Position numbers and translations under genes: made by a program. The notes beneath the pieces were generated by a model. It saw only the letters and a program-made list of their open reading frames with translations, did not search any database and was not told where the DNA came from. A stretch of DNA of 10,260 nucleotides from Pseudomonadota bacterium. GTDB lineage: Bacteria; Verrucomicrobiota; Verrucomicrobiia; Chthoniobacterales; UBA6821. Shown here in pieces: positions 1-6,904 of the stretch (position 1 is the first letter of the stretch; each line of letters begins with the position of its first letter). The stretch covers positions 1 through 10,260 of the forward strand of contig RFPR01000072.1 of NCBI GenBank assembly GCA_009928265.1. Direction: 5' to 3'.

Positions 1-1
1 C

Positions 2-121
2 GTGGAGGGTGGCAGTGTTTCTTGGAAAGGGGAAAAGATTACCGATCCGAAGGTGGTCATCCCCGTGGGGGAAGCCGGCGTTCTCAAGTTGGATCGCCGT
101 AATGCAGTGCGGATCGGCTAA
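2..121 (+). CDS. C-terminal end of an unidentified protein (5' truncated by the window)
   Basis: An open frame enters from the left edge and runs 39 codons to a TAA at 119-121. The peptide alternates hydrophobic and charged residues (for example KVVIPVGEAGVLKLDRR, then ending NAVRIG), which looks like the beta-rich end of a real protein and not like random translation. It is on the same strand as mgtA and ends 99 bp before the preferred mgtA start. I do not recognise the family; too little is present to assign a function. The frame choice rests only on the plausible composition and on the absence of a better reading. Confidence 0.5.
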   Translation: MEGGSVSWKGEKITDPKVVIPVGEAGVLKLDRRNAVRIG

Positions 122-165
122 GGTCGACAAAGGTTCCTGTAACAATTTTACCATAATCGCCGTGT

Positions 166-191
166 CAGGGAGTTGGGGCTTGCCCGACCCT
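166..191 (+). promoter_or_regulatory. Possible leader hairpin upstream of mgtA
   Basis: Within the 99 bp before the mgtA ATG, GTTGGG (172-177) can pair with CCCGAC (183-188, one G-U pair) around a 5-base loop. AGG (167-169) can pair with CCT (189-191) below it, with a small bulge. It lies 30 bp before the start codon and has no following T run, so it is not a classical terminator. mgtA genes in enterobacteria have Mg2+-responsive leaders, but this one is far shorter and no homology is visible; a regulatory role is inference. Confidence 0.25.
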
Positions 192-220
192 TGCCGGAAC
201 TGGCACAGAAGGTGTCTGCC

Positions 221-2923
221 ATGACCAAGAATCTCTTCGGAAAAATCACCCCGGCCAGCCTTTCCAAGGCAAAACAGGAGGCTTCGCAGAGCGTCACCGA
301 GCACGAGCAGAGGTTGCTGGAAGTTTGTTGCAAGCAGCCCGAGAACTCGCTGTTCCTCATGAAGACAAGGGACGAGGGATTGAACGACTCGGAGGTGGAG
401 ACTCTCAGGGCAGAATGGGGAAGCAACGACCTCGGGCAGAAAAAGAAGCACGGATTCATCATGGAGATCCTGACGAGGTGCAAGAACCCCCTCGTCATCC
501 AACTTCTGGTCATCGCGGCCATCTCCATGGCCACTGGCGATCCTGCCTCGGCAACGATCGTCGGTCTGATGGTGGTCATCTCTGTCGGTCTTTCCTACTA
601 TCAGGAAAGCAAGTCGGGCAAGGCGGTCGAGGCTCTCAATGCCATGGTCCAGACGAACTGCCATGTCATCCGCGGCGGTGTGGAGAAAGAGATCCCGATG
701 GCCGAAATCGTACCCGGCGACATCGTGGTCCTGCAGGCCGGCTCGATCATTCCGGCGGATTTAAGGCTGCTTTCTGCAAAAGATTTCTTTGTCAGCCAAT
801 CCTCCCTCACCGGGGAGTCGATGCCGGTCGAGAAGCATGCGGAGACGCCCGCAGAACCCTCCAAGGCAGTGATCGAGATGACGAACGCCGTCTTTCAGGG
901 AAGCAACGTCGTCAGCGGCACAGCCAAAGCAGTCGTCGTCAATACCGGGACACGCACCCATTTCGGATCTATTTCAGAGAAGCTTGGCAGCGCTCCCGTT
1001 CTGACGAGTTTCGACCGCGGTATCGCCGGATTCACCTGGCTCATGATCAGGTTCATGCTCGTGATGGTGAGCGTCGTGTTCCTGATCATCGGGGTCACGA
1101 AGCATGATTGGTCGGGCGCCCTGATGTTCGGTCTGGCTGTTTCACTCGGCATGACGCCGGAAATGCTCCCGATGATGGTGGCGGTGAACCTCGCCAAGGG
1201 GGCGCTGGCCATGTCCCGCAAGAAGGTGATCGTGAAGAAACTCCACGCGATCCAAAACTTCGGGGCGATCGACATTCTTTGCACAGACAAGACCGGCACG
1301 CTGACCCAGGACCGCGTGATCCTGGAGAAATATGTCGATGTGACCGGCAGGCAGAGCGAGGACGTCCTGCGCTACGCCTACATGAACAGCTACTACCAGA
1401 CGGGTCTGCGGAACCTGCTGGATAATTCCGTTCTTTCCCACACCGATCTTGATGTCGACCGAGGCTGCCGCAAGGTGGACGAGATCCCGTTTGATTTCCA
1501 GCGCAAGCGGATGTCCGTGGTAGTGGATTACGAGGGAGACCACGTCCTTATCTGCAAGGGGGCTGTCGAGGACATCTTCAAGTCGTGTACCCACTATCAG
1601 GTCGACGACGAGGTCTACATGATGATTGATCTCATCAAGAACGACCTTCTTGAGGAGTTCGAGGCACTGAGCCGAGATGGATACCGTGTGCTTGGCATCG
1701 CCTACCGTGAGTTTCCGCGCGACAAGGGGAGTTTCTCCATCGCCGACGAGAGCGACCTGATCCTGCTCGGATACATCGCCTTTCTGGATCCACCGAAGGA
1801 GTCGGCTCAGAAGGCGATCGCCTCGCTAGCCCATTACGGGGTGACGACCAAGATCCTTACCGGAGACAATGCACTTGTCACCGGCAAGATCTGCCGAGAC
1901 GTGCATCTCGAGGCCGGGGAAATCATCACCGGTGACATGATCGTCGGTATGGACGAGGCGGCACTCGGCGAACTTGCGGAGAAGACCAGCGTTTTCGCCA
2001 GGCTCTCACCCGCCCAGAAAGAAAGCATCATTGTCGCCCTTCAGAAGCGAGGCCATGTCGTCGGCTATATGGGGGACGGCATTAACGACGCCCTCTCGAT
2101 GCGCGTCGCCGATGTCGGCATCTCGGTTGACACGGCTGTGGATGTTGCAAAGGAATCGGCCGACATCATCCTGCTCGAGCGCAGTCTGATGGTGCTTGAG
2201 GACGGCATCCTCGAGGGGCGCAAGGTCTTTGCCAATATCATCAAGTACATCCGCATGGGCGCGAGTTCCAACTTCGGCAACATGTTCTCCATGGTAGGAA
2301 GCAGCTACTTTCTGAAGTTCCTCCCGATGCTTCCCGTTCAGGTGCTGGTGAACAATCTGCTCTACGACTTCTCTCAGATCGGTATTCCCTACGACAACGT
2401 CGATGAGGAGTACATGCAGAAGCCCCGCAAGTGGAATCTCGGAAACATCCAGAAGTTCATGATGTGCGTCGGACCAACCAGCTCCCTCTTCGATTACACG
2501 ACCTTTGCCGTGATGCTCTGGTTCTTCAAGTGCAGCAACCTCAATCTTGCCGCCCCGGCCGAATTGCTTCACCGCTTTGCGGGAGGGCCTGGAGTCGCTA
2601 ATGACGATACCTACGCCGCCTCGCTCTTTCATTCGGGTTGGTTTGTGGAGTCGATCATCACCCAGACACTCATTGTCCATGTCATCCGTACCCGTAAGAT
2701 TCCATTCTTCGGCAGCTGCGCCAGCCCGGCGCTCATTCTTTCCACAGCGATCATCATAGCCATCGGCTCCTCGATTCCCTACATCCCCCCCGTTGCCAAG
2801 TACCTCGGCATGGTGCCGCTTCCCCCGGTTTTCTGGCTTTTCATCCTGGCCACCATCCTCTGCTATGTGACCCTCACGCATTCGGTGAATGCATGGTTTG
2901 CCAGGAAGTTCGGTATTGATTAA
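221..2923 (+). CDS. mgtA: Magnesium-transporting P-type ATPase (P3B, MgtA/MgtB type)
   Basis: This is an inner-membrane pump that uses ATP hydrolysis to import Mg2+. The protein has 900 residues from the ATG at 221, close to the roughly 900 of enterobacterial MgtA. Visible P-type landmarks are the actuator motif TGES at residues 197-200, the phosphorylation motif DKTGTLT with Asp356, a nucleotide-binding KGA around Lys446, and the hinge GDGINDA beginning at Gly618. The P3B subfamily is indicated by MTPEMLP in the fourth membrane helix and by the LLYDFSQIGIPYDNVDEE stretch near residue 710. Hydrophobic pairs flank the actuator and a cluster of helices fills the C-terminal 200 residues. The ATG is preferred over an in-frame TTG at 173 because AGAAGG lies 8 bases before it at 207-212 and family members begin near there. 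The next gene follows after 21 bp. The exact ion (Mg2+, possibly Ni2+ or Co2+ as well) is inferred from the family. Confidence 0.95.
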   Translation: MTKNLFGKITPASLSKAKQEASQSVTEHEQRLLEVCCKQPENSLFLMKTRDEGLNDSEVETLRAEWGSNDLGQKKKHGFIMEILTRCKNPLVIQLLVIAAISMATGDPASATIVGLMVVISVGLSYYQESKSGKAVEALNAMVQTNCHVIRGGVEKEIPMAEIVPGDIVVLQAGSIIPADLRLLSAKDFFVSQSSLTGESMPVEKHAETPAEPSKAVIEMTNAVFQGSNVVSGTAKAVVVNTGTRTHFGSISEKLGSAPVLTSFDRGIAGFTWLMIRFMLVMVSVVFLIIGVTKHDWSGALMFGLAVSLGMTPEMLPMMVAVNLAKGALAMSRKKVIVKKLHAIQNFGAIDILCTDKTGTLTQDRVILEKYVDVTGRQSEDVLRYAYMNSYYQTGLRNLLDNSVLSHTDLDVDRGCRKVDEIPFDFQRKRMSVVVDYEGDHVLICKGAVEDIFKSCTHYQVDDEVYMMIDLIKNDLLEEFEALSRDGYRVLGIAYREFPRDKGSFSIADESDLILLGYIAFLDPPKESAQKAIASLAHYGVTTKILTGDNALVTGKICRDVHLEAGEIITGDMIVGMDEAALGELAEKTSVFARLSPAQKESIIVALQKRGHVVGYMGDGINDALSMRVADVGISVDTAVDVAKESADIILLERSLMVLEDGILEGRKVFANIIKYIRMGASSNFGNMFSMVGSSYFLKFLPMLPVQVLVNNLLYDFSQIGIPYDNVDEEYMQKPRKWNLGNIQKFMMCVGPTSSLFDYTTFAVMLWFFKCSNLNLAAPAELLHRFAGGPGVANDDTYAASLFHSGWFVESIITQTLIVHVIRTRKIPFFGSCASPALILSTAIIIAIGSSIPYIPPVAKYLGMVPLPPVFWLFILATILCYVTLTHSVNAWFARKFGID

Positions 2924-2944
2924 GACAACCCTCTGCCTGTTTCC

Positions 2945-3742
2945 ATGAAAGCTCTCCTCAACGCTCTCCAAGAAGGTCGTCTTGTCGAACTTCCCGACAA
3001 TATCAAGACCGATGCCCTCGAATTCCTCGGGACCCTGCTGGAGGCCGTACCCGAAGTCAGCGAGGAGGGGATTACCGAGAAAGCGCTGAGTAGGGAAAAG
3101 CTTCATAATACCGGGATTGGCAAGGGTTGGGCCTGCCCCCATGCGACCTCGGAAAGCGACGGTGAGGTGCTCTGTTCCGTCGGTTGGAGCCCGACAGGTA
3201 TCGAGTACGGATCACCCGATGGGGTACCCGTCCATCTGGTGGTGATGTACCTCGTTCCCGATTCCCAGAGGAATTCCTATCTCAAGGAAATTTCGCAATT
3301 GGCCAAGGCCATCCACCAGAACGAGGAACTTCAAAAACTTCAGGAACTCGAGGATCTCTCGGACGTCCGTCATGCCCTGCTTGACGCGATCACCCATGCC
3401 ATCGAGTCGGTGACCCCCGAGGCCCGCGCGCGCATGATCCAACTCGAGGTCCGGCACGCCGAGGCAGCAGCTGGGGCTGAGGCCCGAGTCACCGAAATCC
3501 CAGGAGCCGTCTCCGGGATGATTTACCCTGTCAGCATCCTTCTTTCAGCCGGGGCTGCCCCGGTGATCCTTGGCCAGAATGCCGAACTTGTCGCCGAGAT
3601 CGAGCAGGTTTCCGATCTCGCCGTCGAGCTTTCCAAGCAGGGACGCGCCTCCAGGGACAAGCTCCATGTGGTGCTACGCTCGAGCGAGCATTATGCGAAG
3701 GAGAGGGTGCTCCACTCCTGCATCGCTTACAGGAGCGCGTAA
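2945..3742 (+). CDS. PTS EIIA-like (PtsN/fructose-type) domain protein with C-terminal extension
   Basis: The protein has 265 residues. Residues about 1-152 match the PTS EIIA type 2 fold: the segment NTGIGKGWACPHA carries His66, at the place of the phospho-accepting histidine that follows the TGIGxGxAxPH pattern in PtsN and FruA. The next segment has the expected VHLVVMYLVP core strand followed by a helical leucine-rich stretch. EIIA-Ntr proteins are about 160 residues, so residues 153-265 are an extra part: a charged, alanine-rich helix, then a hydrophobic segment near 191-210, then another helical portion. I do not recognise this part. No other PTS component (EI, HPr, EIIB, EIIC) is visible nearby, so sugar transport is unlikely and a regulatory role is more plausible. 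It begins 21 bp after mgtA and is probably co-transcribed with it. No Shine-Dalgarno sequence is seen before the ATG. The final codons and stop lie in the left arm of an inverted repeat. Confidence 0.8.
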   Translation: MKALLNALQEGRLVELPDNIKTDALEFLGTLLEAVPEVSEEGITEKALSREKLHNTGIGKGWACPHATSESDGEVLCSVGWSPTGIEYGSPDGVPVHLVVMYLVPDSQRNSYLKEISQLAKAIHQNEELQKLQELEDLSDVRHALLDAITHAIESVTPEARARMIQLEVRHAEAAAGAEARVTEIPGAVSGMIYPVSILLSAGAAPVILGQNAELVAEIEQVSDLAVELSKQGRASRDKLHVVLRSSEHYAKERVLHSCIAYRSA

Positions 3743-3833
3743 AGATTGGCGCATAGCGGCGTTGGTCCTCGCTTGCCGTAGGTTTTGCTACGGCTGCACT
3801 CGACCGCCTTGCTCTGCATTCAATCTTTACGCG
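3736..3833. repeat. 98 bp imperfect inverted repeat with nested hairpin (REP/MITE-like)
   Basis: The 13-base arm CGCGTAAAGATTG at 3736-3748 is matched perfectly by its reverse complement at 3821-3833. Centred between the arms is a second perfect 7-base stem, GCCGTAG (3775-3781) with CTACGGC (3788-3794), around a 6-base loop. Shorter matches (AGC, GGTC) occur at corresponding places in the two halves, so the whole segment can fold as one long interrupted hairpin. It overlaps the stop codon of the EIIA-like gene and sits between two convergent genes. The architecture resembles dispersed palindromic elements, but no second copy is present in this window and no T run follows. It could instead act as a bidirectional transcript end. 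Confidence 0.6.
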
Positions 3834-3841
3834 TCCTGATG

Positions 3842-3885
3842 CTGAGATTCTTTCGTCCTGACCTAAAGGTCTCAAGACGCCTCAG
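3842..3885. repeat. Interrupted hairpin at the 3' end of alr
   Basis: CTGAG (3842-3846) pairs with CTCAG (3881-3885), CGTC (3854-3857) with GACG (3876-3879), and GACCT with AGGTC (3860-3871) forms the tip. Together they make a nested, interrupted stem that overlaps the alr stop codon. No run of T residues follows on either strand, so it is not a standard Rho-independent terminator. It may limit read-through or protect the 3' end of the alr message; this is inference. Confidence 0.3.
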
Positions 3886-4991
3886 CCTTTGTATCGGTAG
3901 GCCACGCGACCTGTGATCCCGCAGAAGAGATGCCACGGGATGGTGTCGGCTTTGGCTGCGACTTCGGTGGCGGCAAGTTCTTCTCTCCCCTGTTTCCCCA
4001 CAAGCACTGCTTCGTCACCGATGCAGACTCCACGGACTTTGGAGACATCCACGATGATCTGGTCCATCGTCACGCGGCCGATCACGGGACAGCGTTTTCC
4101 CCGAATGAGGACAGCGGCGCCCTTGCCTGAGACTTGGCGGGGATAGCCGTCGGCATACCCTGCGGGCAGGACTGCAACTTTCATGGCATGCGGTGCCGTA
4201 AAAGTGCCGCCGTAGCTGACGCGGTGACCTTTGGGGATGTCGTTGAGGAACGTGATACGGGCTTTCCAAGAAAGGACCGGTCGGAGCAGTTTCTGGAAAG
4301 CGGGCAGGGGAGAAACGCCGTAAAGCGCCAGACCGATACGGATCAGATCACCCTCCTCCGAGGCATGCTGCATGGCCCCTGCGGAATTGAGGGCATGGAT
4401 GGAGGCCTCGGGTGCGAGGTAATGGAGTTCGTCAAGCAGGTCGGCAAACGTTGCCAACTGATGGCGGGTCGTCTTTTCGTCGTTGTCTGCGGAGGAGAGG
4501 TGAGTGGAGATGCTGTGGACGCTGAGGCCGGCCTTGAGGATCGCCTTCATGGTAGGTATGGCCTTGCCGGGCAGGACGCCAAGGCGCCCCATACCGGTAT
4601 CCACCTTGAAGTGGATCGGGGCTCCCTTGGGGGCAGAGCGGGTGTAAAGAGAGGCTTCCTTCGCAGAGGAAAGGGTGGGGATGAAGCCGCACCGTGCGAT
4701 TTCACCGTATTCCGAGGGGAGAGCGGCGCTGAGGAGTAGGATCGGGACCCGCTTCAGGATCTTCCGGAGTTGGAGCGCTTCACCGAGAGAGGCGACGGCA
4801 AAGACCTCGACGCCGCAATCGAGGACCTGAACGACCTCCTCGAGGCCGTGGCCATAGGCATTGGCCTTCACGACGGCCATGATGCCGGCCTTGCCCGCCA
4901 GTTTTCTGACGGCATTCAGGTTATGGCGGAGGGCGCCACGGTCGATCTCGACCCAGGTGCGGTCGGGAAGGGCAGGCGGTTTTTTGGGCAT
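3882..4991 (-). CDS. alr: Alanine racemase
   Basis: This cytoplasmic PLP enzyme interconverts L- and D-alanine for peptidoglycan synthesis. From the ATG at 4991 it has 369 residues, the usual family length. The N-terminal barrel carries the PLP lysine Lys42 in VVKANAYGHG and Arg136 in TGMGRLG. The C-terminal beta domain carries the catalytic tyrosine Tyr260 in RVSYGGTF and the GRVTMDQ motif with Met309 and Asp310. All main catalytic elements are therefore present. The frame stays open upstream to a TTG at 5081, which would add 30 residues. The ATG is preferred because family members start just before the xxxVEIDxxAL segment found at residues 13-20. No clear Shine-Dalgarno sequence precedes it. 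The gene is divergent from the M20 peptidase gene and convergent with the EIIA-like gene. Confidence 0.95.
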   Translation of the reverse strand: MPKKPPALPDRTWVEIDRGALRHNLNAVRKLAGKAGIMAVVKANAYGHGLEEVVQVLDCGVEVFAVASLGEALQLRKILKRVPILLLSAALPSEYGEIARCGFIPTLSSAKEASLYTRSAPKGAPIHFKVDTGMGRLGVLPGKAIPTMKAILKAGLSVHSISTHLSSADNDEKTTRHQLATFADLLDELHYLAPEASIHALNSAGAMQHASEEGDLIRIGLALYGVSPLPAFQKLLRPVLSWKARITFLNDIPKGHRVSYGGTFTAPHAMKVAVLPAGYADGYPRQVSGKGAAVLIRGKRCPVIGRVTMDQIIVDVSKVRGVCIGDEAVLVGKQGREELAATEVAAKADTIPWHLFCGITGRVAYRYKG

Positions 4992-5095
4992 TCGGAGATC
5001 TTGCGCCAGAGTGGTTTTCTGGGAAAGACCGTTGTTCCCGGCGAGTCCGGCTCTTTGCCTTTCCAAGGTAACGGGCTGCAACTACGCTATTATCT
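4992..5095. promoter_or_regulatory. Divergent intergenic region between alr and the M20 gene
   Basis: This 104 bp stretch must hold the promoters of both alr and the M20-PAP2-GT-C cluster unless alr starts at the upstream TTG. The only AT-rich patch is around 5086-5097, where TATTAT (5088-5093) reads on the plus strand and GATAAT on the minus strand. The minus-strand reading is placed well for alr, about 100 bp before its ATG. The plus-strand reading is too close to the ATG at 5096 to serve it. No convincing -35 box was found for either strand. Confidence 0.25.
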
Positions 5096-6199
5096 ATGAG
5101 TCCTCTCTCCCCGGTTTCGCTCCTCGGGGATTTGATTCGTATCCCGAGTGTCAATCCAGAGGGGGATCCCGGTGTGAAGGAGCCGGGAGAAGCCCGTGCG
5201 GCACAGTATTTGGCCGGGATTCTCAAGGAACTGGGAGCCGAGGCTTCCCTGCACGAGGTACTGCCGGGACGACCCAATGTGGTCGCCCGCTTCCCATCCG
5301 ATCGTCCGGGCAAGCCACGACTCCTTCTTGCCCCGCACACCGATACGGTGAGCGTCGTCGGAATGACGATCGATCCTTTCTCAGGCGAGGTGCGCGACGG
5401 AAAGGTCTGGGGTCGCGGAGCGAGTGATACCAAGGGGCCGATGGCCTCTATGATATCTGCCCTCTCCCGCTGCCGCGACATCCTGCCGAAGCTTGGTTAT
5501 GAGATCTGGTTCGCCGGATTGATGGGCGAGGAATCGGGCCAGCACGGAGCCAAGGCACTGGCCTCGCTGGAGCAGTTTGATTTCGTCATCGCAGGCGAGC
5601 CGACGGATCTTAAGACCGTTCATGCCCACAAGGGTTCCCTTTGGGTAACCCTCACGGCTCACGGGAAGGCCGTCCATGCCTCCGTACCTGATCGTGGAGA
5701 CAACGCCATCTACAAGCTGACCTCTGCGATTGAGGCGATCCGAGCGAAGGTGATCCCTGAGTTGTCGTCCAAGGAACATTCCCTTCTAGGTCATTCCACG
5801 CTGAGCGTCGGGACGATCCGCGGCGGATCCAAGACGAACATCGTCCCCGACCACGCCGAGGCGACTCTCGATATCCGGGTCATTCCGGGAGAGGACCCGG
5901 CGCGGTTAATCACTCTCCTAAGGGAGGCTGCGCCCAATGTGGATCTTGCTCACCAGGGTTCGGCTCCGCTGTACACCGATCCCGCACATCCCTTGATTGC
6001 AAAACTCTCGGCCATCGGTGGCTCCCCTGTCGGTGCACCTTGGTTCTGTGACGCGGCTGTCTTTGCCGAGAAGGGGATGCCCGCCGTGGCGCTCGGGCCC
6101 GGATCCATCGCGCAGGCCCATACAGCCGACGAATGGATCTCGGTCGCTGATCTCGAGGCGGGAGCAGATTTTTTCGAGAAGTTCCTACGCTCCCTCTGA
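5096..6199 (+). CDS. M20-family metallopeptidase/deacylase (ArgE/DapE type)
   Basis: The 367-residue cytoplasmic enzyme belongs to the dizinc M20 family, which hydrolyses amide bonds of N-acyl amino acids or small peptides. Metal ligands and catalytic residues can be placed: His81 and Asp83 in APHTDT, bridging Asp111 in GRGASDTKG, the catalytic pair Glu145-Glu146 in GLMGEESG, Glu168 in IAGEPTD, and His342 in AQAHTADEW near the C-terminus. The dimerisation (lid) domain occupies about residues 175-285 and includes His194 in the KAVHAS segment. The start is supported by the LLGDLIRIPSVNP segment immediately after it, typical of M20 N-termini, although no Shine-Dalgarno sequence precedes the ATG. 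Substrate cannot be read from the sequence: acetylornithine deacetylase, succinyl-diaminopimelate desuccinylase and dipeptidase are all possible. It is first in a three-gene plus-strand cluster; PAP2 follows after 5 bp. Confidence 0.9.
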   Translation: MSPLSPVSLLGDLIRIPSVNPEGDPGVKEPGEARAAQYLAGILKELGAEASLHEVLPGRPNVVARFPSDRPGKPRLLLAPHTDTVSVVGMTIDPFSGEVRDGKVWGRGASDTKGPMASMISALSRCRDILPKLGYEIWFAGLMGEESGQHGAKALASLEQFDFVIAGEPTDLKTVHAHKGSLWVTLTAHGKAVHASVPDRGDNAIYKLTSAIEAIRAKVIPELSSKEHSLLGHSTLSVGTIRGGSKTNIVPDHAEATLDIRVIPGEDPARLITLLREAAPNVDLAHQGSAPLYTDPAHPLIAKLSAIGGSPVGAPWFCDAAVFAEKGMPAVALGPGSIAQAHTADEWISVADLEAGADFFEKFLRSL

Positions 6200-6204
6200 T
6201 ACCA

Positions 6205-6903
6205 ATGTTTCCCGCCGATCAGCATCTCGAGATCCTGATCAATCGCATCTGGATCGCGTCGTGGGCCGATCGTCTCTTGGCTTTCGTTTCTGATTTCGGA
6301 GCCTGGAAAATCTGGCTCCTGCTCCTTGTGATTCTGGCAGTGGTACTTGGAAACTTCCGCCTCAGGGCGGCGATTCTAGCAGCAGGACTTGCTGTCGGTC
6401 TTTCCGACGGGATCGCGGTGAATCTTCTCAAACACGCCGTCGCCCGCCCTCGTCCGAGCCAGGTTGAGCCGGGTGTGAGGATGGTTGGGCTTGGCTCAGC
6501 ACCTTGCGGGGTACCCAAAATCGCCGGACTGCTCTCGGAACCGATCATTTCCTTCCCCCAGGGCACGGAGGAACCCGGAGTTCCCGGTCAGCTTGCGACT
6601 GAGGGGGTGACCGGCAAATCATTTCCCTCGGGACATGCAGCCAACAATATGGCCGTGGCCACGGTCCTGATCCTCTTTTTTGGATGGCGTGGGGCGCTCT
6701 ACCTGCCATTTGCCCTACTCATCGGCTATGCCCGGCTCTACACAGGGGCCCATTGGCCATTCGATGTGCTAGGAGGATTCCTGCTCGGCCTGATCGGCGG
6801 AATTCTAGCGGTCAATCTGGTAGAGATCCTCTGGCGCCGGTTCGGGCCGCGTCTAGTTCCCACCCTTGCTCTTCGCTATCCTTCGCTTCTGAGATCATCT
6901 TGA
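6205..6903 (+). CDS. PAP2-family membrane phosphatase
   Basis: The protein has 232 residues and is an integral membrane phosphatase of the PAP2 superfamily, which removes phosphate from lipid phosphates or lipid pyrophosphates, often facing the periplasm. The three-part active site is complete: KX6RP at residues 76-84, PSGH at 141-144 with the acid/base His144, and RX5HX3D at 177-187 with the nucleophile His183 and Asp187. Membrane segments are seen at about 34-50, 54-74, 148-162, 164-178 and 188-206. The loop between the first two motifs is about 56 residues and rich in Gly and Pro, longer than in many small bacterial members. The substrate is unknown; undecaprenyl pyrophosphate or another lipid phosphate would suit the neighbouring GT-C-like gene, which starts one base after the stop codon. 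Confidence 0.92.
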   Translation: MFPADQHLEILINRIWIASWADRLLAFVSDFGAWKIWLLLLVILAVVLGNFRLRAAILAAGLAVGLSDGIAVNLLKHAVARPRPSQVEPGVRMVGLGSAPCGVPKIAGLLSEPIISFPQGTEEPGVPGQLATEGVTGKSFPSGHAANNMAVATVLILFFGWRGALYLPFALLIGYARLYTGAHWPFDVLGGFLLGLIGGILAVNLVEILWRRFGPRLVPTLALRYPSLLRSS

Positions 6904-6904
6904 G

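Noticed and set aside
173..220. In-frame TTG start giving mgtA 16 additional residues
   Set aside because: The ATG at 221 has AGAAGG 8 bases upstream and fits family length; the TTG lies inside a predicted stem and the added residues look unlike MgtA N-termini.
2006..3142. Open frame antisense to the end of mgtA and the start of the EIIA-like gene
   Set aside because: It overlaps two well-supported genes and has no recognisable domain; it is explained by the codon composition of the sense genes.
2945..3742. Part of a sugar PTS operon
   Set aside because: No EI, HPr, EIIB or EIIC sequence is seen on either side; the neighbours are a Mg2+ ATPase and alanine racemase.
3743..3881. Small gene or tRNA in the convergent gap
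   Set aside because: No cloverleaf, CCA end or conserved T-loop is present; the stretch is explained by two nested inverted repeats.
4134..4739. Open frame antisense to alr
   Set aside because: It lies wholly opposite conserved alr catalytic segments and its translation shows no domain.
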